Of a DNA stretch of 42,680 bases, positions 9,835-17,881 are shown piece by piece. This stretch comes from an uncultured Erysipelotrichaceae bacterium (GTDB taxonomy: Bacteria > Bacillota_I > Bacilli_A > RFN20 > CAG-826). Below the pieces are notes generated by a model that searched no databases, was not told the origin of the DNA, and saw only the letters and a program-made list of their open reading frames with translations. The stretch covers positions 1-42,680 of the forward strand of contig ONCO01000011.1 of the NCBI GenBank assembly GCA_900316365.1, in the 5' to 3' direction. Positions within the stretch are counted from its first letter, which is position 1. Every line of letters begins with the position of its first letter. The translations under genes and the position numbers were made by a program.

Positions 9835-9913
9835 AGGCAATAGACTACTGATTAAAACAAAGTTTTACAAGTGCCTGTAATTTAGTTAAATAAAAAATAG
9901 GTACGCGCGCGTG

Positions 9914-9949
9914 TAAAAAGAAAGCCCCCACTCCTACAGGAATGAGGGC
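9914..9949 (-). terminator. Terminator after the 13.5-10.0 kb lipoprotein pair
   Basis: Positions 9924-9935 and 9938-9949 form an 11-12 bp stem that includes two G-U pairs. On the minus strand the stem is followed by TTTCTTTTTA (9923-9914). It starts 13 nt after the stop codon of the 9963-12638 gene. Confidence 0.8.
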
Positions 9950-9962
9950 AATCGTTAATTGA

Positions 9963-12638
9963 TCAGGCGTTTCTGGTGAAGGTGACGTAAGCGGTCGTGA
10001 ACCCGTATTCATCTTCATCGGCTGGGGAGACATAATCGCCGATGATATTGGTATAGGATCCGCCATCGGAACCGGTCCAAACGCCATAAGCGAGGGCAAA
10101 GCCGAAAGTGCCGCTCTCAGCATAAACCTCGCATGGGGTGTTGGCATCGTGCCAGCCCTCATTCAAAGTTCCGTGGAACTTAAGGGATGGGGTGTTGGCG
10201 TTATATTCATAACCCATAACGTAATTTGTGATGAATCTGTGTCCAGAGGTGACATTAAGGATAGCCTTGGAGTAGGTCTTGCTATGACCCGAAGGGCCGA
10301 TGTCGACCGTCTCATCGGTGAACTCGATGGTCGCGTCGCCGAAATAGTCTTTTTCGACGGTTAAATCACGGCTGCTGGTCCAAGTGGTGCCGGCAAGGCT
10401 GGAAGGCCATAAACCGGCGGCCGGTTTCGGCATGACGACGACATCAAGGTCAACCTTGAAGTTGGCTTCACTGCGATAGGTTGGATCCCAGTTATCGGAG
10501 ACGTAGAGCTTAACAGTCTCGTTGGAGGTGTTAGTCATCGCGGTCGCGTCGATATGGAGGATCTTCGCGGTGTAATAGGCGTCTCTGGAGGTGTCGTAGT
10601 CATTATCAAGGGTGACGACGAGGTTCGGGTTGTTGGTGGTGATGGTTGGGTTGTAGTTGGCGTTGACCGGGCTGATGACGAGTCTAACCGCGGTGGTCGA
10701 ACCCGCTCTGACCTGGACGTGGGTGGCATCGACGAAGTCATCATCGTAGCCAGTGGCAGCCATGAAGAAATAGTTCTTTGGCAAGACGCCGTTGACGACG
10801 GTGACGTCGACTGTCTTGCTGGCAGAGCCAGGGACGTGGCCATTGATGGTTAAGGTGGAGGTGCCGGTTCTTAAGGCCTGGAAGCCATAAGTGCCATTGA
10901 CCGGGGTGCCAACGACTCTCATGTCGCTAGAAGCGACGACGCCATACTGCCATCTGTTAAGAGCGGTAGCAGGCTCAAAGCTCATATGAAGGAGGGAGGA
11001 ATAGCCATAGGAGTCGCTTTCGATCGATTCTCTCTGTGGGGTTCTCCAATCCTCGACGATATCGTTCTGCTGGATGTGGTTGGCTTCCAAATCCTTGGAA
11101 GTGACATCCGCGGAAGTGATAGAAGAGATGAAATATGGGGTCTCATCGAAGGCCGGGGCATTCGCGGTGACGGCGCCATATTCGTAGGAATAAGAGGAGA
11201 TCTGGACGGTGGTTCCACTCTTGCCGGCGATGGCGCTACCGCCGTTATCGGCGTCGTTATCGTTGTAGTTCCAGTTGGTGTCATCGAAGGAGTATTCCTT
11301 GTAGGAACCGGACTTGACGGTGCTATCGGCGTTGAAGGTAACGCTGATTTCATAGGAGGAACGGCTTCTTCTGGAATTGCTGTCCTGGAAGTTCTTCCAA
11401 GACTTAACGGTGGTCGTGTAGGAGCCATCCGCATTAGCGGTGCCGGTGAAGACGCGGCCGACGGCTTTGACTTCGTCTTCGACGGTGAAGCCGGTGCGGT
11501 AGCCATAATGCATATCGCGATCGACGGAATGCATTTCGTGGCTTGGGGTGGCTAAGTCTCTCTTGGCGTAGTCGGCAGCCATCTGATAATAGCCATCAGT
11601 TGGGTTAGCGACGACTTCGTAGTCGGCGGAATAGGCGACTCCGTCATTTCTCTTGGTGTCATCCCAATAGATGCCAGAACGGTCTTTGCCGGTTTCGATG
11701 TAGGTATCGACAACGCGATAGTTGGTCGCGGTGAGTTTCTTATAGACGGTGGACTGCTCGTCGGTTAAGAGGTTGGTCGCAGTCGCGATGGAGATGTTGT
11801 TCGCGTAGAGGTTCCATTCATAGGAAACCGCGCTTCTGGAGCTCCTATAGGTGGCCTTTTTGATATTTGGGGCGTTATATGTGCCGCCGTCATTGACGTT
11901 ACGGCCGGCATAATCGCCGCAGAAAGCGTTAGCTAAATCATCCTCGCTCTGCGGGGCGTGGACAAAGCCCTTTCTGATAATGGTGATTGGCTTCGTGCCT
12001 TTGGAGGCATCGAAGTTGATCTCATAAACGCCATTGCCGGAGATTCTGAAGGAATCATTGGAGGCATCGCCGATATCACCAAAGGAAGCATCGAGGTCAA
12101 TCGCGCCATAACCGAAGGTGGTATTGCCAACCTTAACGGCGATCTTGGAGGAGACACTCGCGGTGACGGTGCCCTTGAAGGTGCCATCGCTCTGTTTATC
12201 AAGTCTTGCGGCGACGTCACCAGTGACAACCGCTTCACCAGTGACGGTGAGCTTGCTGGTTAAGACGACGGACTGATCTGGCATGACGAAGGTATAGGTG
12301 GTGTCATTGACCTTGGTGCAAGCGACATCATTCGCATAGATGCCGGTCAAGACAAAGCCTTCGGCGACGAGGGCGGTGATGTTGATGGTCTCGCCTTTTG
12401 GAGCCTCAGTTTTGCTTAAGGTAATGGTGACGCCCTCTCCGGTGCGGTCGACGATGGAATAGGTCGTGACCGGCTTAGAGGAGATAGGAGTATCGCCAGT
12501 AGAGCTATCTGGTGGGAGGATGCTGGAAGAGATATCGCCCGCGCTATTTCCGTTGGAGGAAGCTGGGTTGCCCTGATTATTGCAGCTGGCAAGCAAGGCC
12601 ATGGAGACTAACAAGGCGGCAAATTGCTTTTTATTCAT
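9963..12638 (-). CDS. Large surface lipoprotein with InlB-type and Ig-like modules
   Basis: The 891-residue product has lipobox LASC (Cys19) and a Ser-rich linker to about residue 55. Residues about 60-135 follow the pattern of a divergent InlB-type repeat (GEGVTITLSKTEAPKGETIN, ending in MPDQSVVLT). Residues about 560-640 resemble an Ig-like group 2 fold (YGFQALRTGTSTLTINGHVP). The final 140 residues (LAGTTWTSSRDLTVEKDYFG...) look lipocalin-like. The middle section is rich in Tyr, Ser and Asn and is unrecognised. GGAG lies nine bases before the ATG. It is 13 bp downstream of the 12652-13479 gene, so the two form an operon that ends at the 9914-9949 terminator. Confidence 0.83.
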   Translation of the reverse strand: MNKKQFAALLVSMALLASCNNQGNPASSNGNSAGDISSSILPPDSSTGDTPISSKPVTTYSIVDRTGEGVTITLSKTEAPKGETINITALVAEGFVLTGIYANDVACTKVNDTTYTFVMPDQSVVLTSKLTVTGEAVVTGDVAARLDKQSDGTFKGTVTASVSSKIAVKVGNTTFGYGAIDLDASFGDIGDASNDSFRISGNGVYEINFDASKGTKPITIIRKGFVHAPQSEDDLANAFCGDYAGRNVNDGGTYNAPNIKKATYRSSRSAVSYEWNLYANNISIATATNLLTDEQSTVYKKLTATNYRVVDTYIETGKDRSGIYWDDTKRNDGVAYSADYEVVANPTDGYYQMAADYAKRDLATPSHEMHSVDRDMHYGYRTGFTVEDEVKAVGRVFTGTANADGSYTTTVKSWKNFQDSNSRRSRSSYEISVTFNADSTVKSGSYKEYSFDDTNWNYNDNDADNGGSAIAGKSGTTVQISSYSYEYGAVTANAPAFDETPYFISSITSADVTSKDLEANHIQQNDIVEDWRTPQRESIESDSYGYSSLLHMSFEPATALNRWQYGVVASSDMRVVGTPVNGTYGFQALRTGTSTLTINGHVPGSASKTVDVTVVNGVLPKNYFFMAATGYDDDFVDATHVQVRAGSTTAVRLVISPVNANYNPTITTNNPNLVVTLDNDYDTSRDAYYTAKILHIDATAMTNTSNETVKLYVSDNWDPTYRSEANFKVDLDVVVMPKPAAGLWPSSLAGTTWTSSRDLTVEKDYFGDATIEFTDETVDIGPSGHSKTYSKAILNVTSGHRFITNYVMGYEYNANTPSLKFHGTLNEGWHDANTPCEVYAESGTFGFALAYGVWTGSDGGSYTNIIGDYVSPADEDEYGFTTAYVTFTRNA

Positions 12639-12651
12639 GGATTAATTCTCC

Positions 12652-13479
12652 TTATTCAACTTCGGCAGGATTGAAGATGCCGAGTAACGATTGGGTGGTA
12701 TGGAGGTGAAGGGTATCACCAGTTTCCCAAACCGCGAAATAGGTGACGACTAATGACTGCTCAGTCCAGTTGGTGACTTGGAAGATGTACCAATGATCCA
12801 AGTCTTCGGCCGCCTCGGTGTAGGTCGGGGCGTAGGTGTAACCGAACTTAAGATGGTTGAAGGTGACTCCACCGCTTTCGGTGCCGTTGATATCCGCGGT
12901 GCCGTCTTTGAAGAAGTAGAGCTGCATGTTCCCAAAGAAGGAGGAGAAGGCTAGGTTGACATCCCAATGGTCGACCTCATAGACGGTCTTCTTGATGTCT
13001 TCGAGGGAGAGCTTTGGCTTAACTTCGATGTGGCGACGGAAATGCAAGATGTGATCGCCATCCTCAATGATGAGGTGGGCCTCGCCCGCCTTATGGGTAT
13101 GGAGGGTCCAGCTGGAGCCGGAAGCATCGCTAGAGGCGGTAAGGACATTCTCGTTATCGCTATAGACTCTGGCGGTACCAGACGGGTTATCCGATAGAGT
13201 GAAGACGATTGGGTAATCGCTCTGATGGGCCAAGGACATACCGACGGAGATGTCTCCGAGGTAGCCCGAGGTGCTATATGAGATATTCTTGCTGATGTCG
13301 GATAACGGTTCGAGTTCAGTGTGGTCGTAGATATCCTCGCTGGAGGACGGTGGAACAATATTGGAGCTCTCGCTTGGGATAGAGCCCTCTTGGCTGGATT
13401 TAGCCTCCGGATTACCGCAGCTAGCAAGTAGCGACGCGGAAGCTAGAAGCACCAACCATTTTTTCTTTAAATACGTCAT
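12652..13479 (-). CDS. Lipoprotein, first gene of a two-gene operon
   Basis: The 275-residue protein starts with a typical lipoprotein signal (MTYLKKKWLVLLASASLLASC, Cys21) and a Ser/Pro-rich linker. Residues about 60-160 form a beta-rich segment with an Ig-like flavour (NPSGTARVYSDNENVLTAS). The last 110 residues (WDVNLAFSSFFGNMQLYFF..., GTADINGT...) resemble the lipocalin-like ends of the neighbouring lipoproteins. GGGAG lies about 14 nt before the ATG, a long spacing. The upstream DNA carries a perfect -35 hexamer on the minus strand. The function is unknown. The lipoprotein call is firm; the domain calls are tentative. Confidence 0.82.
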   Translation of the reverse strand: MTYLKKKWLVLLASASLLASCGNPEAKSSQEGSIPSESSNIVPPSSSEDIYDHTELEPLSDISKNISYSTSGYLGDISVGMSLAHQSDYPIVFTLSDNPSGTARVYSDNENVLTASSDASGSSWTLHTHKAGEAHLIIEDGDHILHFRRHIEVKPKLSLEDIKKTVYEVDHWDVNLAFSSFFGNMQLYFFKDGTADINGTESGGVTFNHLKFGYTYAPTYTEAAEDLDHWYIFQVTNWTEQSLVVTYFAVWETGDTLHLHTTQSLLGIFNPAEVE

Positions 13480-13506
13480 GCTTAGTAATATATCTCCCTA
13501 ATTTTC

Positions 13507-13573
13507 ACGTATATATATTATACGTACGCGCAAAGCAGCGCTAAAAGGAACAATAATAGTTGCGCAAAGATTG
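13507..13573 (-). promoter_or_regulatory. Promoter region of the 12652-13479 / 9963-12638 operon
   Basis: On the minus strand a perfect TTGACA (13573-13568) is followed 16 nt later by TATTGT. A second -10-like TATAAT (13523-13518) lies closer to the gene, inside the inverted repeat ACGTATA...TATACGT (13507-13525). Which of these is used cannot be decided from sequence. Confidence 0.5.
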
Positions 13574-13649
13574 TCAACAATTTATTTATCTAAAGCACCT
13601 ATTTGGTGTCATTTGGGACTTAAACAATAATTCCAAAGCCCCTCCATCG

Positions 13650-13658
13650 TGTTATAAT
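13650..13658 (+). promoter_or_regulatory. Extended -10 promoter ten bases before ATG 13669
   Basis: TG-T-TATAAT (TATAAT at 13653-13658) is a consensus extended -10. Only ten bases separate it from ATG 13669, so a start site 6-8 nt downstream would leave a leader of a few bases. No Shine-Dalgarno is present. Confidence 0.6.
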
Positions 13659-13668
13659 CGCCACGCTT

Positions 13669-15042
13669 ATGAAAAAGAGAATCTATTTAATCGCTTTGCC
13701 GCTATTACTAGCAGCCTGCACCCCAAATGAAAATCCAGGAACCTCCAATGCCGTTCCATCCTCCAAAGATGAGACGGTATATAGGGAATCCTTCACCGAC
13801 ATTTTGGACGCTATCACCTACCTCAAAGAGCAGAAGAACTACACCCTTGATGTCCGTATCTCTAGAGACGGCAGCCTCATGGAGGAGTTCGATATCAACT
13901 ACACCAGAGATGGCTATTATTTCGGCATCAAGAATGGCGAATATGGCTATAAAGCCATAAGTGAGGGCGTTTTCGCCTATGAGATCTATGGCAAAGAGAT
14001 CTATTTCTCTGAGTTGCTTGAGGATGATGGAGTTAAGTACACCGACCTCTGGTCCAGCGGTCTTATCACCTCTTTCGCCGATTGGTCTTTATCGGCCGTC
14101 GAGGCTAAGAAAAGCGACACCATCAGGGCCAAGGACAGCCGTCTTGCCATGATGGAGATGACTGGTTTCGACTCCAATTATTATTCCTTATTAGAAACTG
14201 CCTCTGCCGGTTTAACAAATGACGGCAACTTCTACTTCACCTATGACATGGACATCGAGTCCTACTCCTATACCGTTAAGGCTAGTGTCCTTATGGTCGG
14301 CGGCTCGATCACCGAAAAAGTCGATGAGGCCATGAATAAAGGCAAGACCTACTTCGTCCCTAACGCGAATCAGAAGAAGGCCAGGGAATTATTTAGAGGC
14401 GATAACTTCACCCATATCTATTACGACGAGAACGATAACGAGGCCGCCTGGGAGAAATTCCATCCTGAGTACTACAGCTTAACCGTCGATAGCACTTATA
14501 ACTCCACCCATCAGGATTCCCCGCTTATCGCCGCCTCTTACGTGAAGATCGATAACAAATACGTCCCTGCTGCAAAGAGGGTTTTACGCGGCATCTACTA
14601 CTGCACCATCCGCGGTAATGCCGTCTCCCTTATGGTCGGCCCAAACGGCGAAGGTTATAACAATGTCCCAGATATGGTCAGCTTCCTTAACTACCCGAAG
14701 CTCCTTAAACTCTGGAACTGCTTCGAATACGCCGTAGAGGAGAAGACCCCGATCTCCGGATACGAAGTAACCTATAGCTTCAGCAGATCCGATTTAGCGG
14801 AGGATGCGGCCAATAACTTCGGTTTAAGCACGGTGCTCCAAAACGCCGGCACCACCGCCTCCAACGTCCTCGTCAGCTTCAAGGACCTCAATAAGTCCTC
14901 CGCAAAAGTCTCCTTCCGCATCATCGCGGCGAATGGACAGTTCCAAGACTTTGTCTTCACCGACTTCGGCACCACGCATGAAGGCGCATTGGATAATCTC
15001 TTAACCACCTTCCTCGATCCGAGCGAAGCGCCAACAGCCTAA
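13669..15042 (+). CDS. Lipoprotein of unknown function, probably leaderless mRNA
   Basis: The 457-residue product has lipobox LAAC (MKKRIYLIALPLLLAAC) followed by a short Asn/Ser/Pro linker. The mature part is a mixed sequence with many Tyr and acidic residues and no domain I recognise. It has no Shine-Dalgarno. A consensus extended -10 ends ten bases before the ATG, so translation probably starts at or near the mRNA 5' end. A strong terminator follows at 15050-15075. It is the last member of the lipoprotein block, and is flanked by the convergent hipBST operon. Confidence 0.82.
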   Translation: MKKRIYLIALPLLLAACTPNENPGTSNAVPSSKDETVYRESFTDILDAITYLKEQKNYTLDVRISRDGSLMEEFDINYTRDGYYFGIKNGEYGYKAISEGVFAYEIYGKEIYFSELLEDDGVKYTDLWSSGLITSFADWSLSAVEAKKSDTIRAKDSRLAMMEMTGFDSNYYSLLETASAGLTNDGNFYFTYDMDIESYSYTVKASVLMVGGSITEKVDEAMNKGKTYFVPNANQKKARELFRGDNFTHIYYDENDNEAAWEKFHPEYYSLTVDSTYNSTHQDSPLIAASYVKIDNKYVPAAKRVLRGIYYCTIRGNAVSLMVGPNGEGYNNVPDMVSFLNYPKLLKLWNCFEYAVEEKTPISGYEVTYSFSRSDLAEDAANNFGLSTVLQNAGTTASNVLVSFKDLNKSSAKVSFRIIAANGQFQDFVFTDFGTTHEGALDNLLTTFLDPSEAPTA

Positions 15043-15044
15043 AC

Positions 15045-15075
15045 GAAAAAGTTAGCCCGCCGGCTAACTTTTTTT
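15045..15075. terminator. Bidirectional terminator between lipoprotein gene and hipT
   Basis: AGTTAGCC (15050-15057) and GGCTAACT (15062-15069) make a perfect 8-bp stem with a 4-base loop. On the plus strand it is followed by a 7-T run (15069-15075); on the minus strand by TTTTTC (15050-15045). It can serve both the 13669-15042 gene and the convergent hipBST operon. Confidence 0.88.
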
Positions 15076-16022
15076 CATGCGAACGTTTTGCTTCGTTCCA
15101 GAATTAACGCCTTGAATTCCTCTTTGTGTTTCTCGCTTAACGATGAATGATCGATAAGTTCGAACATCTTCGGGATGAATGAAATGAGTTTCTTCATCAT
15201 CCTAACAACTTCCTTGCCTTCGAGATTCTCTCTAGGATCTTCGCTAGAGGCGAATTTGATGAAGTCATTCTTGGTGACGTTTTTCTTTTTGCCATGGAGG
15301 GTTAAGGCAAATTCCTCCTTGTCGCTTGGAAAAACAACGTTGACCGGAAGCAAATCATAAGCAGCCGATAACGAATAAACTCCGTTATTCTCGATCAAGG
15401 AGAAATTCTTAAGGTGCATATCGCTATTGCCGGTGAGATAGCAAAATAAAAGCAAATATACAAACCGGCTTAAATCAGCTTTTTTGCTATCGGAGAACTT
15501 AGCGATAACCTTTTTGCACTGCTCATAGGAAGAATGGTATTTATCCTCCGTAAGCCTGCCGCTGAGCTGGCAGAAATCCTCCATGGCAATTGCTTTCCCA
15601 TCGACGCGGTCAATACGCCTTGTGATATAGGCCCTGCTTCCGTCTTTGAGACATAGCAAGCCATGGGGAACGACACGAATGCCACAGCATTCGGCCAAAC
15701 ACATCGTAAGGTTTTCGCCCTCTGGAAAATCGTCTCCTTCGCCTTTGACCTGACTTTTGAGAATTAAGCCCGAAGGATAATCAACGAGAGTAAGCTTACG
15801 TTCGTGGTTTTTGGAAAGGCCAAGGCTTAATTTCTTCTGCACTCCAGGGACGGTGTAGGACAAATCGACTCTGTGTCTAGCAAGTTCTTCGATGCTCTTC
15901 TCATCCAAATCGATTATTGGGAGTTCCTTGGTGCCAAAAACCTTAGCCACGCAGCGATCGTGCCAAAGTTTATTCTCATCATTGAGCTCCTTTCCACAGG
16001 AAAGGCAGTAATGCTGTTTCAT
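15075..16022 (-). CDS. hipT: HipT/HipA-family serine/threonine kinase toxin
   Basis: This 315-residue protein is the kinase part of a HipA-type toxin; characterised relatives phosphorylate aminoacyl-tRNA synthetases (HipA acts on GltX, E. coli HipT on TrpS). Residues 6-24 contain Cys6, Cys9, His21 and Cys24, resembling a small metal-binding knuckle. The glycine-rich loop is TVPGVQKKLSL (57-67) and a probable ATP-binding Lys is K89. The catalytic segment is GNSDMHLKNFSL (198-209; Asp201, Asn206) and the metal-binding aspartate is in AYDLLPV (Asp223). The usual N-terminal HipA subdomain is absent and is encoded by the preceding hipS, as in HipBST systems. The ATG overlaps the hipS stop as ATGA, with AGGAGG eight bases upstream. 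The target here is unknown. Confidence 0.85.
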   Translation of the reverse strand: MKQHYCLSCGKELNDENKLWHDRCVAKVFGTKELPIIDLDEKSIEELARHRVDLSYTVPGVQKKLSLGLSKNHERKLTLVDYPSGLILKSQVKGEGDDFPEGENLTMCLAECCGIRVVPHGLLCLKDGSRAYITRRIDRVDGKAIAMEDFCQLSGRLTEDKYHSSYEQCKKVIAKFSDSKKADLSRFVYLLLFCYLTGNSDMHLKNFSLIENNGVYSLSAAYDLLPVNVVFPSDKEEFALTLHGKKKNVTKNDFIKFASSEDPRENLEGKEVVRMMKKLISFIPKMFELIDHSSLSEKHKEEFKALILERSKTFA

Positions 16023-16342
16023 TCTTTCACCCTCCTAACGCTGACGGAACCGATTGGGTCAGCGCAAACGGATAGGAGTAGCCCCATACGGTCACGACGG
16101 TCAACCTTCCAATTCTCCTCGCTAATCGCAAGCAGCCATCCCTCTGGAATCAGGCCATCGAAGAAGGAAAACATCGTTTTACTGATGTATGGCTCTTTTA
16201 TTAATGGCAAGGTCAATGACACCGGTTTCGGATTATCGCCTTTCAGGTATTCCTCGTCATAGCAAAAACGATAACCATCGTCGTTCTCTTCAATGGTCCC
16301 GGCGTAGTTGGAGTAAACGTAAACGTAGCCAATTCGCGCCAT
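16019..16342 (-). CDS. hipS: HipS-like antitoxin (detached HipA N-terminal subdomain)
   Basis: This protein of about 107 residues corresponds to the N-terminal subdomain that is fused to the kinase in HipA (Couple_hipA; IGYVYVYSNYAG, then FSFFDGLIPEGWLL). In E. coli HipBST the separate HipS acts as the antitoxin. ATG 16342 is preferred because GAGG lies nine bases upstream; an earlier in-frame ATG at 16357 overlaps the end of hipB and has no usable ribosome site. It sits between hipB and hipT, with a 4-bp overlap to hipT. This split arrangement, not a truncated gene, explains the short hipT. Confidence 0.8.
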   Translation of the reverse strand: MARIGYVYVYSNYAGTIEENDDGYRFCYDEEYLKGDNPKPVSLTLPLIKEPYISKTMFSFFDGLIPEGWLLAISEENWKVDRRDRMGLLLSVCADPIGSVSVRRVKE

Positions 16343-16346
16343 GACG

Positions 16347-16550
16347 TTAATCCTCATCCTTAACCGGCTCTAAATGATATCCGAGCATCGACAAAGCCAC
16401 TTCAACCTTATCCATGCGGACCGTCGCCTTCCCTTGTTCCAATTCGCGGATAAAACGGAGGCCTAATCCCGAATAAATAGAGAACTGTTCCTGGGTAAAA
16501 CCCATTTCTCTTCTTTTTGCTTTGATCCAAGTGCCAATAGAGTTTTTCAT
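16347..16550 (-). CDS. hipB: HipB-like Xre-family DNA-binding autorepressor
   Basis: The 67-residue protein is a single helix-turn-helix domain of the Xre/Cro type (IKAKRREMGFTQEQFSIYSGL, with the recognition helix around FIRELEQGKA). In Hip systems HipB binds palindromes in its own promoter and bridges the toxin complex to DNA. It is the first gene of the operon, followed by hipS and hipT. It has no Shine-Dalgarno: the -10 TAAAAT ends six bases before the ATG, so the mRNA is probably leaderless. Three matching palindromes upstream are its likely operators. Confidence 0.85.
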   Translation of the reverse strand: MKNSIGTWIKAKRREMGFTQEQFSIYSGLGLRFIRELEQGKATVRMDKVEVALSMLGYHLEPVKDED

Positions 16551-16556
16551 ATGCTT

Positions 16557-16584
16557 ATTTTATACCTTTTAGGGTATATTTCAA
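16557..16584 (-). promoter_or_regulatory. hipBST promoter with operator in the spacer
   Basis: On the minus strand TTGAAA (16584-16579) is the -35, a 16-nt spacer follows, and TAAAAT (16562-16557) is the -10. Operator O1 (16561-16578) covers the whole spacer, so a bound repressor would directly block RNA polymerase. The start point is predicted at or beside the hipB ATG. Confidence 0.65.
16561..16578. promoter_or_regulatory. hipBST operator O1
   Basis: TATACCTTTTAGGGTATA is a near-perfect palindrome with arms TATACC and GGTATA. It lies in the spacer of the hipB promoter. The half-site spacing resembles known HipB operators, though the sequence differs from that of E. coli (arms TATCC/GGATA). 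Confidence 0.75.
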
Positions 16585-16611
16585 GCGATTTTGGGCGAAT
16601 AACTAATCTTT

Positions 16612-16629
16612 TATACCTTTTCGGGTATA
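16612..16629. promoter_or_regulatory. hipBST operator O2
   Basis: TATACCTTTTCGGGTATA repeats the O1 palindrome with one change. It starts exactly 51 bp after O1 starts. Confidence 0.75.
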
Positions 16630-16662
16630 TTTTACATATTATCCCTTTAATTACTGCATTTT

Positions 16663-16680
16663 TATACCCTTTAGGGTGCA
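16663..16680. promoter_or_regulatory. hipBST operator O3
   Basis: TATACCCTTTAGGGTGCA is a third copy with a degenerate right arm. It starts exactly 51 bp after O2. It is also about 115 bp from the divergent 16796 gene, so it could affect that promoter. Confidence 0.65.
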
Positions 16681-16795
16681 TTTATCATTACTTTGATAGT
16701 TGGAGTGTCAAAAAAGACACAAACGGAACAAAATGGGGCATAATAGACGGGCACAAACATAAACTAAGGTTTATATAAAGGAGTTTTTACCAACT

Positions 16796-17653
16796 ATGAA
16801 CACCACTCTCGTAATCATGGCCGCCGGTATGGGCAGCCGCTTCGGCGGACTTAAGCAGGCCCAGGCCGTCACGGACGACGGCAAAGGCATCTTGGACTTC
16901 TCTGTCTTCGATGCGAAGAAGGCTGGCTTTGATAAAGTCGTCTTTATCATCCGTAAGGATGTCGAAGAGGAATTCAAAGAGCTTATCGGCAACCGTATCG
17001 CCAAGACGATCGATGTCGATTATGTCATCCAGGATACCTCCGTCTTACCAGAAGGCCGCACCAAGCCATTCGGCACCGGTCATGCGATCCTTTGCTGCAA
17101 AGACGTCGTTAAGACCCCGTTCTGCATCATCAACGCCGATGACTACTATGGCTGCCACGCCTTCATCGAGGTCGAGAAGCATTTAGAGAATGCCAAGAAA
17201 GGCGAATACGCGATGGTCGCCTATCAGATGGGCAACACCCTTTCTAAGAACGGCACCGTCACCCGTGGCGTCTGCTCCCTTAGCAAAGATGGCTACCTCC
17301 AGAGCATCGAGGAAGTCCAGAAGATCGATTCCACCGGTCATTGCGTCTACCAGGGCAAAGAAGGCACCCTTCCTGCCACCACCCCTGTCAGCATGAACCT
17401 CTGGGGTTTGACCACCGATATCTTTGATATCCTCGAAGAGGAATACGCGAAATTCTTAAAGACCGCCGACCTCATGAAGGACGAATTCTACATCCCGCTC
17501 GTTATCGGCGACGCGGTTAAGAACGGCAAAGCCACCGTCAAAGCCTACATCAATAAAGACGTCTGGCATGGCATCACCTATCGTGAGGACCTCCCAGAAG
17601 TCAAAGAAGCCATCGCCGGTTACGTCAAAGCCGGTTTATACGAAGGCTTATAA
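16796..17653 (+). CDS. Sugar-phosphate nucleotidyltransferase (NTP_transferase family)
   Basis: The 285-residue protein has the nucleotide-binding signature of sugar-1-phosphate nucleotidyltransferases at its N-terminus (LVIMAAGMGSRFGGLKQ, residues 5-21). The usual Lys is followed by an acidic motif, INADDYYG near residue 115, which should bind the metal and the sugar phosphate. Family members make an NDP-sugar from NTP and a sugar 1-phosphate; the sugar and base are not determined. AAGGAG lies 12 nt before the ATG. It is transcribed divergently from hipBST and ends at a very strong terminator, so it is a single-gene unit. A link to the NahK-like kinase at 30.5 kb, which would make a suitable sugar 1-phosphate, is only an inference. 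Confidence 0.85.
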   Translation: MNTTLVIMAAGMGSRFGGLKQAQAVTDDGKGILDFSVFDAKKAGFDKVVFIIRKDVEEEFKELIGNRIAKTIDVDYVIQDTSVLPEGRTKPFGTGHAILCCKDVVKTPFCIINADDYYGCHAFIEVEKHLENAKKGEYAMVAYQMGNTLSKNGTVTRGVCSLSKDGYLQSIEEVQKIDSTGHCVYQGKEGTLPATTPVSMNLWGLTTDIFDILEEEYAKFLKTADLMKDEFYIPLVIGDAVKNGKATVKAYINKDVWHGITYREDLPEVKEAIAGYVKAGLYEGL

Positions 17654-17672
17654 TCGCAAACATGAGAGAATG

Positions 17673-17705
17673 ACCGATTCGATCGTCGAATCGGTTTTCT
17701 TTTTG
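17673..17705 (+). terminator. Terminator of the nucleotidyltransferase gene
   Basis: ACCGATTCGA (17673-17682) and TCGAATCGGT (17686-17695) form a perfect 10-bp stem with a TCG loop, followed by TTTTCTTTTT. Confidence 0.9.
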
Positions 17706-17881
17706 CCCTAGAACCCTTTAGCAGCAGCGACCAAAAACAAAGGCCCAATAACAATCTTTTGCAGGGCCATCATTTCAATTATTCGTCTTATTTTGCGAAA
17801 AAGGCCTGTTTTAAATATTTCAGCATTGACAAATATCGGTAACCGCTCACCCTAAGATGAAACGTATGAAAGGAGCGGCAA

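Noticed and set aside
10535-11555. Long antisense and alternate frames within the 9963-12638 lipoprotein gene
   Set aside because: They arise from its biased GC-rich codon pattern and carry no start signals or recognisable domains.
16551-16778. A 75-codon plus-strand frame in the hipBST promoter region
   Set aside because: It runs through the three operators, has no ribosome site, and its hydrophobic repeats simply reflect the repeated palindromes.
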